Assembly (NCBI GenBank): GCA_016179105.1
Contig: JACOSB010000096.1
Span: forward strand, 1-45,133
Length of the DNA stretch: 45,133 nucleotides
Direction: 5' to 3'
DNA from: Candidatus Acetothermia bacterium
GTDB lineage: Bacteria > Bipolaricaulota > Bipolaricaulia > RBG-16-55-9 > DRXL01
Position numbers and translations under genes: made by a program. Each line of letters begins with the position of its first letter. The first letter of the stretch is position 1. The notes below the pieces were generated by a model, which saw nothing but the letters and a program-made list of their open reading frames with translations, made no database searches and had not been told where the DNA came from. Shown here piece by piece: positions 1-7,746 of this stretch.

Positions 1-83
1 CGTGCAGAATGCCGACCTGATCGGATCAGCGCTAGCAGGCTGCGGCGGTCGGAGACCTTGAGCTGCACTCGATGCTTTCTCAT
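1..83 (-). CDS. IS630-type transposase, N-terminal fragment (runs off window)
   Basis: The open frame begins with ATG at 83 and continues off the left edge. The 27 visible residues start MRKHRVQLKVSDRRS and continue LLALIRSGRHSA. This matches the usual N-terminus of IS630-family transposases, a first helix ending in a 'LIRSG..SAR' motif before the helix-turn-helix. The rest of the gene, including the DDE domain, is outside the window, so the family call rests on a short stretch. It lies in the same orientation as, and immediately 3' of, the truncated CHAT gene. Confidence 0.55.
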   Translation of the reverse strand, partial: MRKHRVQLKVSDRRSLLALIRSGRHSA

Positions 84-127
84 GTCTCATTTTAATCCCT
101 CACCATCTACCCATCAATTTCACATGG
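1..127 (-). mobile_element. Left part of a probable IS630-type element
   Basis: The transposase start, the 44 bases before it and the abrupt end of the CHAT gene at 128 suggest that an insertion sequence begins close to 128. IS630 elements insert at TA, and the CHAT gene end carries TA dinucleotides (for example in CTAGTACTCTAACC on the minus strand). The exact terminus cannot be fixed without the other end of the element. Confidence 0.4.
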
Positions 128-1330
128 TTAGAGTACTAGTGCCTGATTAACCTTCACCATCTTTGCTCCACGCCCTACGAATTCTGAATCGCGTTCAGGG
201 ACGCCCTTTAGGAGTGAAGGCTTAGGCCATGGGTGCAGCTCACCCAGACTTTTCTCTTTTGTCTCTTCTAACTTGGGGAATAAATTCCCGTTCTCTGTTT
301 GCAGATAAAGTGCAGGTATTCCCCACTGGATCGCTTCAAACCCTTTCGCGTCTGCTACGTAACGGATTTTGCGCGCGGTCAAAATGGCTTCTTCCAAAGG
401 CTTTTCGCCCAAAGCCCGGTAGATGTCGCTAGCAAACGCAAAAGCAGGCTCGACAAGAGCTGAGTATTGCATTGCCAAGACTCCACCTACTCCAGCGCGA
501 ACCAACGCTGTGGCCGTGTTGGTGAACAAATCTCCAGGTTTCTCTCCCTGCGCTGAAAGGCAGGCTGTCAGAAAAACGAAGCGAACGCCTTTGCCATCGA
601 ATAATGCACGCAATCGGCCTGCATCCACAATTTGCTTGTCTCCTACTTCATCCTCAAATGCTAGTCCACCCACAGTTCCATGACCGACGAAGTGCACGAT
701 ATCATAATGCCCTTGGGCTAACTGACGAGCGAAACGTTCCGATGTGATCGGAAGTGCGAGAAAATCCAGATGCAAACGTCCTGCTTTCACTAATGGTTCT
801 AGCTCTGCTAACAGAAGATCATGCACGTTCCGTGCGTTGAAGCGATGCAACGTCAAGGGTTCAGCGATAACTACAAGAGCACGAGGTGTTTTGGCTTCAG
901 TCACTTTGGGCGAAATAGTTTGACCCACACGTCGCACTATCGAACGCACCGTAGCCACCGGCGTTCGTTCTTGGATGTCAAAAAGATATTCCCAGGGTAG
1001 AGCCAAGAGAGATTCAGCTCCATCCTCAAATTGCAAGACCAGTTTGTCTTCTGCATCCATCGTGCGGTAGTGCTCGTGCAACGACGTATTAGCCACGAAC
1101 AGTGCTTTGAATAAGAGTTTCCCAACCTCGCAAAGTACACGATCAGGCTCAAGTTGTCCAGCTGCATCTGGCTCGACAAGCTGATAAAGCGTACGAAGCT
1201 CAACTGCCTCGTCTTTATCTTTATCAACGTCCAGTGGTGAAACAAAACCTCCCAGGCTGCGATTGTCTAGCGAGGTCAGGCTGTAGTTTTTGTCCTTATC
1301 AGCTTTACGAAAACAGATAATCAAATCCAT
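128..1330 (-). CDS. CHAT-domain protein, truncated at the start of a STAND ATPase region
   Basis: This is a caspase-like CHAT (HetF-associated with TPRs) protease domain. Numbered from the TTG one codon upstream of the ATG used here, the His motif HFVGHG lies at 214-219 and the Cys motif LTACLS at 255-260, so the His218/Cys258 dyad is intact. N-terminal to it is the common LPWEYLFD segment. The last residues, PERDSEFVGRGAKMVKVNQAL, match the linker and first strand that open STAND/NB-ARC ATPases in CHAT-STAND-TPR proteins, but the frame stops within a few residues. The protein therefore looks cut down from a much longer signalling or defence protein, probably by the adjacent IS element. The ATG at 1330 directly follows an in-frame TTG and there is no SD. 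The remaining CHAT domain could still be made. Confidence 0.82.
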   Translation of the reverse strand: MDLIICFRKADKDKNYSLTSLDNRSLGGFVSPLDVDKDKDEAVELRTLYQLVEPDAAGQLEPDRVLCEVGKLLFKALFVANTSLHEHYRTMDAEDKLVLQFEDGAESLLALPWEYLFDIQERTPVATVRSIVRRVGQTISPKVTEAKTPRALVVIAEPLTLHRFNARNVHDLLLAELEPLVKAGRLHLDFLALPITSERFARQLAQGHYDIVHFVGHGTVGGLAFEDEVGDKQIVDAGRLRALFDGKGVRFVFLTACLSAQGEKPGDLFTNTATALVRAGVGGVLAMQYSALVEPAFAFASDIYRALGEKPLEEAILTARKIRYVADAKGFEAIQWGIPALYLQTENGNLFPKLEETKEKSLGELHPWPKPSLLKGVPERDSEFVGRGAKMVKVNQALVL

Positions 1331-1339
1331 CAAGATAGC

Positions 1340-1345
1340 ATTATA
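1340..1345 (-). promoter_or_regulatory. -10 box of the CHAT gene, near-leaderless
   Basis: A perfect TATAAT on the minus strand ends 9 bases before the ATG at 1330, so transcription would start 2-3 bases before the start codon. I see no convincing -35 box. A 7-bp inverted repeat, TAGCATT (1336-1342) and AATGCTA (1366-1372), overlaps the box and could be an operator. Confidence 0.5.
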
Positions 1346-1444
1346 ACAAATGGAAACGTGGAGAGAATGCTAGCTTTGAGGCCCCTGTTTGAAGTATGAT
1401 CGAAGTCGTAGCTCGGCCAATTTCTCAAGAGCTCAAGGCCTCGT

Positions 1445-2254
1445 ATGGAAACGAAAAATTATCAACATTTGTTGGTCGATCAAAAGAACGGAGTCGCTCG
1501 CGTCACGCTGAATCGTCCCGACGTGCGCAACGCACTCAACGAAGTGCTCATCGCTGAATTAACAGATTGTTTCAGCAAACTCAGTGCGAATATGAGTGTT
1601 CGCGTGGTCGTCCTTCACGGTGCTGGCCCTGTCTTTTGTGCCGGCGGCGATCTCCACTGGATGCAACGCTCGATCAATTTTTCTCCCGAAGAAAATCGAC
1701 GCGACGCGCGCGGGCTGGCCGAAATGTACCGAGCGATCGACGAATGCGCTCAGCCTTTGATTGCCAGCGTGCACGGAGCTGCCCTCGGCGGTGGCATGGG
1801 CATGTGCTCTGTTTCTGACATCGTTCTGTCGATGCCCGATACACAATTCGGATTCACCGAAGTGAAGTTGGGTATCGTGCCCGCCGTGATCTCTCCGTTT
1901 GTGCTCAAGAAGATTGGAGAAGCCAACGCACGAAGATATTTTCTCACCTCCGAACTTTTCAATGCCGACATCGCAAAGCAAATTGGTTTAGTGCACGAGA
2001 TTCTGCCCGCCGATCAGCTCGACGCGCGCGCCGACACTCTCGCGCAGCAAATTCTAAGCAACGGACCACAAGCTGTTAGAGAAGCAAAAAAGCTCATTCG
2101 TAATGTCATGCAATTGCCATTAGATACAGCGCTCGATCACGCCGTCGAACTGATCGCGCGCCTGCGCACCTCACCCGAAGGCCAAGAAGGGTTACGCGCG
2201 TTCTTGGAAAAACGGCCTCCACGTTGGCGACAACCCTCACAGGAGAGCAAATGA
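1445..2254 (+). CDS. Enoyl-CoA hydratase/isomerase family, probably methylglutaconyl-CoA hydratase
   Basis: This is a crotonase-fold protein of 269 residues, normal for the family. The two oxyanion-hole segments are FCAGGDL (64-70) and ALGGGMG (113-119), and GFTEVKLGIVP (136-146) carries a candidate catalytic Glu139. Crotonases have many substrates. The context (biotin-dependent carboxylase and HMG-CoA lyase genes next in the operon) argues for 3-methylglutaconyl-CoA hydration in leucine breakdown (LiuC role). It is the first gene of the operon, and the biotin carboxylase gene starts 3 bases after its stop. The 111-base gap to the divergent CHAT gene must hold the promoter, but I do not recognise one. 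Confidence 0.85.
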   Translation: METKNYQHLLVDQKNGVARVTLNRPDVRNALNEVLIAELTDCFSKLSANMSVRVVVLHGAGPVFCAGGDLHWMQRSINFSPEENRRDARGLAEMYRAIDECAQPLIASVHGAALGGGMGMCSVSDIVLSMPDTQFGFTEVKLGIVPAVISPFVLKKIGEANARRYFLTSELFNADIAKQIGLVHEILPADQLDARADTLAQQILSNGPQAVREAKKLIRNVMQLPLDTALDHAVELIARLRTSPEGQEGLRAFLEKRPPRWRQPSQESK

Positions 2255-2257
2255 AAA

Positions 2258-3757
2258 ATGTTTAAGAAGATCTTGGTGGCCAATCGCAGTGAGATCGCCG
2301 TGAGAATCTTTCGGACACTGCGCGAGCTGGGTATTCAATCGGTCGCTGTTTATTCAGAGCCCGATGCTCAAGCCCCGCACGTCCTGGCGGCTGATGACGC
2401 TGTTTTGATTGGACCTGCTCCGGCTCGCGAGAGCTACCTCAAGATCTCCGCGATTCTGGACGCCGCGCGCAAAACTGGAGCCCAAGCGATTCACCCAGGT
2501 TACGGTTTTCTATCTGAAAATTCATCGTTTGCTCAGGCTTGTGAACAAGCCGGGATTGCCTTCATCGGACCGACGGCGGACTCGATGAGAAAGCTCGGCG
2601 ACAAGCGCGCGGCGCGCGAGACCGCCCAGCAACTTGGAGTGCCCACCGTTCCGGGAGTCAACGAGTGCGACACGTCCGAACAGATTCGCGCGGCTGTCCA
2701 CCAAGTTGGGTTGCCCATTTTATTGAAAGCTTCCGCCGGTGGCGGCGGCAAAGGCATGCGCCTTATACACCAAGAGAGCGAATTGGATGAAGCGATCCAA
2801 GCCTCTCAACGCGAGGCCCTTTCAGCTTTCGGAGATTCTCGACTCATGGTTGAAAAATTCGTCAGCCCGGCCCGCCATATCGAAGTGCAGCTTTTAAGTG
2901 ATGCTCACGGGAACGTGATCGCCCTGGGCGAGCGCGAGTGCAGCCTACAACGCCGTTACCAAAAGATTATTGAAGAATCTCCTTCAGCAGCCGTCAGCTC
3001 CGAGCTGCGCGAGAAGATCCAAGAAGCCGCGTGCAAGTTGGCCCGCGCTACCGGCTATCGCAACGCAGGCACCGCCGAGTTCTTGCTCGGCCCGGACGGG
3101 AATTTCTATTTTTTAGAAGTCAATACGCGCCTTCAAGTTGAACATCCTGTCACCGAATGCGTTACTGGGTTGGATTTAGTCCGCAAACAGATCGAGATCG
3201 CTGCAGGTGAAAAACTCTCGCTGCAACAAAAAGACATCTTGCTTCGGGGACACGCGATCGAAGCGCGTCTCTATGCTGAAGACCCAAGCAATCGCTTCTT
3301 GCCCACGACGGGAAAAATCTTAAAGTTGCGATGGCCGACGCTGCCGGGAGTGCGTATCGATAGCGGCATCCGTGAGGGTCAGGAGATTTTAACGCACTAT
3401 GATCCGCTGCTCGCGAAAGTGATCGCGTGGGGGCTGGATCGAGAGCAGGCACGCCAACGACTCATCCAAGCCTTGCGCGAGACAGTCCTACTGGGACTTG
3501 TGACCAACCAAAGTTTTCTCGTCCAGCTCTTAGAAGATGATTCTTTCAAAAACGGAAAAACGTTCATCCATACGGTTGAATCTACGATGTGGGATGACCC
3601 TGAGGAAGAATGGAAAGAGCCGATGCTTCTCACGGCGGCGCTCGCGCTTAGTTCAAGAACTCAACGCGATCGCAACGCGCGCGCTGAGGATAGAGTGATG
3701 AGCAAAGACCCACACTCACCATGGGAGAGTCTGGGTCGCTGGAGGATGCTGGGGTAG
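2258..3757 (+). CDS. Biotin carboxylase subunit of an acyl-CoA (methylcrotonyl-CoA type) carboxylase
   Basis: The 499-residue protein carries out ATP-dependent carboxylation of biotin. It has the three biotin carboxylase subdomains: an N-terminal pre-ATP-grasp domain beginning KKILVANRSEIAVRI, an ATP-grasp glycine loop around 158-168 (KASAGGGGKGM), and the active-site segment EVNTRLQVEHPVTE at 287-300. A stand-alone AccC ends near residue 450. Here about 50 extra residues follow and end in SPWESLGRWRMLG, resembling the start of the BT linker domain that joins carboxylase and biotin carrier in fused methylcrotonyl- and propionyl-CoA carboxylase alpha chains. The biotin carrier is in the next gene, so the alpha chain appears split. 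The carboxyltransferase subunit is not in the window. Confidence 0.92.
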   Translation: MFKKILVANRSEIAVRIFRTLRELGIQSVAVYSEPDAQAPHVLAADDAVLIGPAPARESYLKISAILDAARKTGAQAIHPGYGFLSENSSFAQACEQAGIAFIGPTADSMRKLGDKRAARETAQQLGVPTVPGVNECDTSEQIRAAVHQVGLPILLKASAGGGGKGMRLIHQESELDEAIQASQREALSAFGDSRLMVEKFVSPARHIEVQLLSDAHGNVIALGERECSLQRRYQKIIEESPSAAVSSELREKIQEAACKLARATGYRNAGTAEFLLGPDGNFYFLEVNTRLQVEHPVTECVTGLDLVRKQIEIAAGEKLSLQQKDILLRGHAIEARLYAEDPSNRFLPTTGKILKLRWPTLPGVRIDSGIREGQEILTHYDPLLAKVIAWGLDREQARQRLIQALRETVLLGLVTNQSFLVQLLEDDSFKNGKTFIHTVESTMWDDPEEEWKEPMLLTAALALSSRTQRDRNARAEDRVMSKDPHSPWESLGRWRMLG

Positions 3758-3792
3758 GGACAAAACTTCTATTAATCTCTACGGATTGAATT

Positions 3793-4320
3793 ATGCAAAA
3801 GAAGATTCATCTGAAAAACCGAGATCGAATCTATGAACTAGCGCTTGAGAGCAAGGGCGTTCATCATCGCTTGAGCATCAAAGAGCCTTCAATGCCTGAG
3901 ACCACCATCCAAGCTGATGCTTCGCTCCAAGCCGACCAAGCTTTCTTGACAACGCAGCAAGGTCGCTTTGTTTGCGCTGTCGCACAAGATGCAAATGGCA
4001 TCTGGGTGGGTTGCCAAGGGCATGTCGAGTACTTTGAGATCGAGCGCAAAGTAGTTCATAAAAAAACCGAAGCGAAAGCCGACAACGAACTGCGCGCGCC
4101 AATGACCGGTCGCGTCATCTCTGTGCGCGTGCAGCCGGGGCAAACCGTGCAAGCCGGGGACGTCGTCGCGATCTTGGAGGCGATGAAGATGGAGTTCAGA
4201 ATCGAAGCACCGTATGCTGCTCAGATCGAGAAAGTAACCTGCCGCCAAGGAGATCTCGTTGACTTGGGTCAAGTGCTTGTCACACTGGGAGCACCGTTGG
4301 TAGCACAGAACAAAAAGTAA
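3793..4320 (+). CDS. Biotin carboxyl carrier protein with BT-like N-terminal region
   Basis: The 175-residue protein has a C-terminal biotinyl domain at about 97-170, with EAMKME at 129-134 and the biotin-accepting Lys132. The first 90 residues are beta-rich and end in VGCQGHVEYFEIERK, consistent with the C-terminal part of the BT linker of fused alpha chains. This fits the idea that the gene pair is a split alpha subunit. It begins 35 bases after the carboxylase stop, in a different frame, with no strong SD. It would carry carboxybiotin from the upstream carboxylase to an unseen carboxyltransferase. Confidence 0.88.
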   Translation: MQKKIHLKNRDRIYELALESKGVHHRLSIKEPSMPETTIQADASLQADQAFLTTQQGRFVCAVAQDANGIWVGCQGHVEYFEIERKVVHKKTEAKADNELRAPMTGRVISVRVQPGQTVQAGDVVAILEAMKMEFRIEAPYAAQIEKVTCRQGDLVDLGQVLVTLGAPLVAQNKK

Positions 4321-4328
4321 GCGTCTAT

Positions 4329-5240
4329 ATGAGAATAAACCTAGCTGATAAACCCATCTATCTCACCGAGGTCGGCCCGCGCGATGGGCTGCAGAACGAG
4401 AAAGAGATCATCCCAACAGAAGTTAAAGTAGCGTTCGTGAATGCGCTCTCGCGCACGGGTGTCTCCGAAATCGAAGCCTCTTCGTTTGTCTCGCCAAAAA
4501 AAATTCCACAGTTAGCAGATTCATCGGAAGTTTTCCAGAAAATTGAACGCGTGCCAGGGATAATTTATTCTGCGCTTGTACCCAATGCGCAAGGGTTTGA
4601 GCGAGCCCTTGAAGCAAAAGTAAATAAGATCGCCGTATTCACAGCTGCTTCTGAAACGTTCAATCAAAAAAATATCAACGCGACGATCGCAGAATCCATT
4701 GAAAGATTTAAGCCTGTCGTCGCTCGCGCCAAGCAAGAAAAACTTCCCGTCCGCGGCTACATCTCGACGTGCTTTCATTGCCCCTATGAAGGCAAGATTG
4801 CCCCTAGTGCCGTCATCCCCATCGTGCAACAACTCTTGGCGCTGGGTGTCGACGAGATCGTGCTCAGCGACACGATCGGGAAAGCCGTGCCCACGGAAGT
4901 GCGAACGCTCCTCGATGCCGTCCTAAAACAGCTCTCTCAAGAGCGTGTGACCCTGCATTTTCATGATACCTACGGAACGGGGATTGCCAATGTGCTCGCG
5001 GGCTGGGAGTACGGCATCTCACGCTTTGATGCGTCGGCGGGGGGATTGGGCGGCTGTCCGTACGCTCCGGGTGCTTCCGGCAACGTCGCCACCGAAGATG
5101 TCGTCTACGCCCTCCAGAATTCCGGCGCAAAACTTTCTGTAGACTTAAACCAAGTTATCGCTGCCTCACAGCGCATCGCGGCCCATCTTCAAAAACCCCT
5201 TCCTTCACGGGTTTACGGGGTTTATCGATCCAAAAACTGA
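4329..5240 (+). CDS. Hydroxymethylglutaryl-CoA lyase
   Basis: The 303-residue TIM-barrel enzyme cleaves HMG-CoA to acetyl-CoA and acetoacetate, the last step of leucine breakdown (called mvaB or liuE elsewhere). EVGPRDGLQNE at 14-24 carries the catalytic Arg-Asp. HFHDTYGTG provides metal-binding histidine. GGLGGCPYAPGASGN is the HMG-CoA lyase active-site signature with the catalytic Cys; this last motif separates it from homocitrate and isopropylmalate synthases. It starts 8 bases after the biotin carrier gene, so it is co-transcribed. Confidence 0.93.
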   Translation: MRINLADKPIYLTEVGPRDGLQNEKEIIPTEVKVAFVNALSRTGVSEIEASSFVSPKKIPQLADSSEVFQKIERVPGIIYSALVPNAQGFERALEAKVNKIAVFTAASETFNQKNINATIAESIERFKPVVARAKQEKLPVRGYISTCFHCPYEGKIAPSAVIPIVQQLLALGVDEIVLSDTIGKAVPTEVRTLLDAVLKQLSQERVTLHFHDTYGTGIANVLAGWEYGISRFDASAGGLGGCPYAPGASGNVATEDVVYALQNSGAKLSVDLNQVIAASQRIAAHLQKPLPSRVYGVYRSKN

Positions 5241-5311
5241 ATCATCTCGGTTGCTGGCGTCAGAATGCAACGAATATAATGAGCCCGTTCTTGGCAAAGG
5301 GAATTTTTTCC

Positions 5312-6253
5312 ATGAATCTGACCGAACGACTCTTGAATCGGGATCCCAGCGCCCTTGCGAAACTCATTTCTCAAGTAGAAAATCGCGTTCCGGGCTACCC
5401 AGAAATTTTAGATCAAATTTTCTCACACACCGGACACTCTTATCGCATCGGGATCACCGGGCCGCCGGGTGCCGGCAAATCGACTCTGGTCGATAAACTC
5501 GTGCGGCTTTTGCGCGCCGAAGGGAAAACCGTCGGCGTTCTCGCGTGCGATCCAACCAGTCCCTTCACCGGCGGCGCGCTGCTCGGTGATCGCATCCGTA
5601 TGCAAGATTTAGTCTCAGACGACGGCGTTTTCATCCGCAGCATGGCCACCCGCGGAAGCTTGGGAGGACTTGCTAAATCCGCTCAGGAAGCGGCCTTGCT
5701 CTTAGAAGCTTTCGGGTTCGATTGGATTATCTTGGAGACCATTGGCGTGGGCCAAGTCGAAGTGGACATTGTCCAGGCAGCCGACACGACGGTTCTTGTG
5801 TTAGTTCCGCAATCGGGCGACGTCATCCAAGCGATGAAAGCCGGCTTGATGGAAATTGGAGATGTCTTCGTCGTGAACAAATCCGACCAGGGCGAAGCAG
5901 ACCTCGCGTACAGAAATTTACAGACGATGCTCGGTCTCTCGATGCACGAATGGATGCCACCGATCGTGAAGACCGTCGCCTCGCAAAATCAAGGCATCGT
6001 AGAATTGCGCAGCGCGATCGAACGACACAAAGCGTATCAAGAGAAAAATACTCTCTCGCACCGACGACGGGTAAGATTAAAAGCTTTTCTTCAGATGATC
6101 ATCGAAGAGGAGTTACAGCTTCAGCTCTGGCACAGTCAGAGGTTGAAGACTCTCGACGCACAGCTCGAACAGATCTTAAACAAACATCAGACGCCTTATC
6201 GCGCCGCCAAAGAAATCCTGCAAAGCATCAGCAGTTCTTTGCAAAACAATTAA
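5312..6253 (+). CDS. meaB: Methylmalonyl-CoA mutase-associated GTPase MeaB
   Basis: This is a G3E/SIMIBI P-loop GTPase that guards and reloads adenosylcobalamin-dependent acyl-CoA mutases. It has Walker A GPPGAGKST, a switch region with CDPTSPFTGGALLGDRIRM, the ETIGVGQVE segment and the base-recognition NKSD, followed by the C-terminal dimerisation helices. I chose ATG 5312 (MNLTERLL) because AAAGGG lies about 9 bases upstream. An in-frame ATG at 5279 would add 11 unusual residues and has no SD. It lies 71 bases after HMG-CoA lyase and is probably in the same operon. The mutase is not in the window, so the link to propionate or branched-chain catabolism is by context. Confidence 0.92.
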   Translation: MNLTERLLNRDPSALAKLISQVENRVPGYPEILDQIFSHTGHSYRIGITGPPGAGKSTLVDKLVRLLRAEGKTVGVLACDPTSPFTGGALLGDRIRMQDLVSDDGVFIRSMATRGSLGGLAKSAQEAALLLEAFGFDWIILETIGVGQVEVDIVQAADTTVLVLVPQSGDVIQAMKAGLMEIGDVFVVNKSDQGEADLAYRNLQTMLGLSMHEWMPPIVKTVASQNQGIVELRSAIERHKAYQEKNTLSHRRRVRLKAFLQMIIEEELQLQLWHSQRLKTLDAQLEQILNKHQTPYRAAKEILQSISSSLQNN

Positions 6254-6260
6254 ATCTGAC

Positions 6261-7706
6261 CTAGAAGACTACTGCAATCCCAAAAGCCACAGCCTCAATG
6301 GTGTGCGCCCCGACAATCAACGATGTTCTGAAACTCACGTTACCCAGTGTCCAGCTCACATCTCCCCAAAGCTCGGAAAAACCAGAGAGCAGCCCGGACA
6401 TTTTGAGCGTCAAGTCCAAAGTCAGGTGGCCTAAAGCAGCCGAGATAATGATATTGTGCTCCAATACTCCCAAGGTACAAGAAATAAAAAAAAGCGATTC
6501 AGTACAAAGGGTTAAGTCGCTCGTAATTGTTACTCCTAAGGGATCGAATGTCGTGATCAGTTCGGCCAGCTGTGCTTCATAATGACCCACAATCCCCGGA
6601 TAGAAGTACCATATGGCAGTGACGGACATGTCTCCGTACTTGAAGGACGCCGTCAAGAAATCAAAACGCGGATCCAGGCTCCCATCGAGACGAATGGTAT
6701 TGCTGATCATCAATCCACTCCCAAACGGAGTTAGTCGATAGCGCTGACTCCATTCGAGATAGCTCAATCCATTGGCTGAGGGATTTGATTGACCAAATTT
6801 GAACTCGATCCGAACACTGTTATCGACCCCGGCGAAGACCAAGTTGCGAATGAAAATCTTCTCTTCTTCGACGCCAAAGCTCGGAAGAACCTTGCCGCCA
6901 TAGTTGCGCTCGATCGGTTTGCACTCACCCCAACATTCAAGACCTTGCCGCGCTCCCAGCCACGTCTCAGAGCGCAAAGTGATTCCGCTTACGGTCTGGC
7001 CTTCCAATCCGAGGACAATGCCCGTCTGCCAGCTTCTTGTTTGTGTGGTGGGTTGGCCCGCGTTAAAGTTAGCGAAGAGCGCACGCGTGTTGAGCGTCAA
7101 GCCCGCGATGTTGATACTCAGATCGACGATCTTTTTGGATAATTCCAGGGGCGCGTCCAACATACCGAAGGTATCGAAGGTGCTCCCCAGGATCAGGTTG
7201 GCTACCGCCGGATGGAACACTCCAACATCTTCGAGCAAGAAATAGAGCGTATCATCGGCGGCCGGACAATCCAAGAACGGAGGCGTCAAATCACCGGGGG
7301 TGCTGTAATTGATGCAGTAACGGGTAGCGAGTGTAAGGCTGCTCCGAACGTACTCGATCTCGACTAAGTCCGAGGAGAAAACAAACGTATCTCGGAAGGT
7401 CAATGCGCCGATCGTTCCTGCGATGACGAACGTTTGTGATTCGACTCCTTTGAAGGTGAACACCGTCGCCGTCGTCACATCCAGCCCCGAGATGGACAAT
7501 GTCAATAGTAAATCAGCTTCAACCTTCACCCGCGTGTCATCGACCTTGTCGCAAGTTACGGAGTTGTTCGTGATCAAGTTCGCACATAATGGCTGAATTA
7601 CGAGGTCTAGCGTAAAGCTACCCGCAATGGGGGCAGCCGGAGTAGCGTAGGGAAATCCCCCCAGTATCGCAACGATGAAGGCCAGTCTCAAGCACTTCCT
7701 AAACAT
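6261..7706 (-). CDS. Exported beta-rich protein, tandem paralogue 1 of 3
   Basis: I do not recognise a named family. The 481-residue protein has an N-terminal signal peptide ending near ATPAAPIAG and then a long run of alternating hydrophobic/polar strands with no soluble-enzyme motif. It ends in Phe (GIAVVF), as outer-membrane beta-barrels often do. Cysteines sit in blocks shared with the next two genes: PPFLDCP, ARQGLECWGECKP around 250-260, and DLTLCTESLF. Paired cysteines suggest disulfides outside the cytoplasm. The start has AGGGGG upstream. The gene is last of three in a probable operon and ends 7 bases from the convergent meaB stop. An outer-membrane barrel or surface-layer role is inference. 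Confidence 0.8.
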   Translation of the reverse strand: MFRKCLRLAFIVAILGGFPYATPAAPIAGSFTLDLVIQPLCANLITNNSVTCDKVDDTRVKVEADLLLTLSISGLDVTTATVFTFKGVESQTFVIAGTIGALTFRDTFVFSSDLVEIEYVRSSLTLATRYCINYSTPGDLTPPFLDCPAADDTLYFLLEDVGVFHPAVANLILGSTFDTFGMLDAPLELSKKIVDLSINIAGLTLNTRALFANFNAGQPTTQTRSWQTGIVLGLEGQTVSGITLRSETWLGARQGLECWGECKPIERNYGGKVLPSFGVEEEKIFIRNLVFAGVDNSVRIEFKFGQSNPSANGLSYLEWSQRYRLTPFGSGLMISNTIRLDGSLDPRFDFLTASFKYGDMSVTAIWYFYPGIVGHYEAQLAELITTFDPLGVTITSDLTLCTESLFFISCTLGVLEHNIIISAALGHLTLDLTLKMSGLLSGFSELWGDVSWTLGNVSFRTSLIVGAHTIEAVAFGIAVVF

Positions 7707-7746
7707 AGAAATTTACCCCCTGACTGAAGGCACTCTTCGGGCCCAT

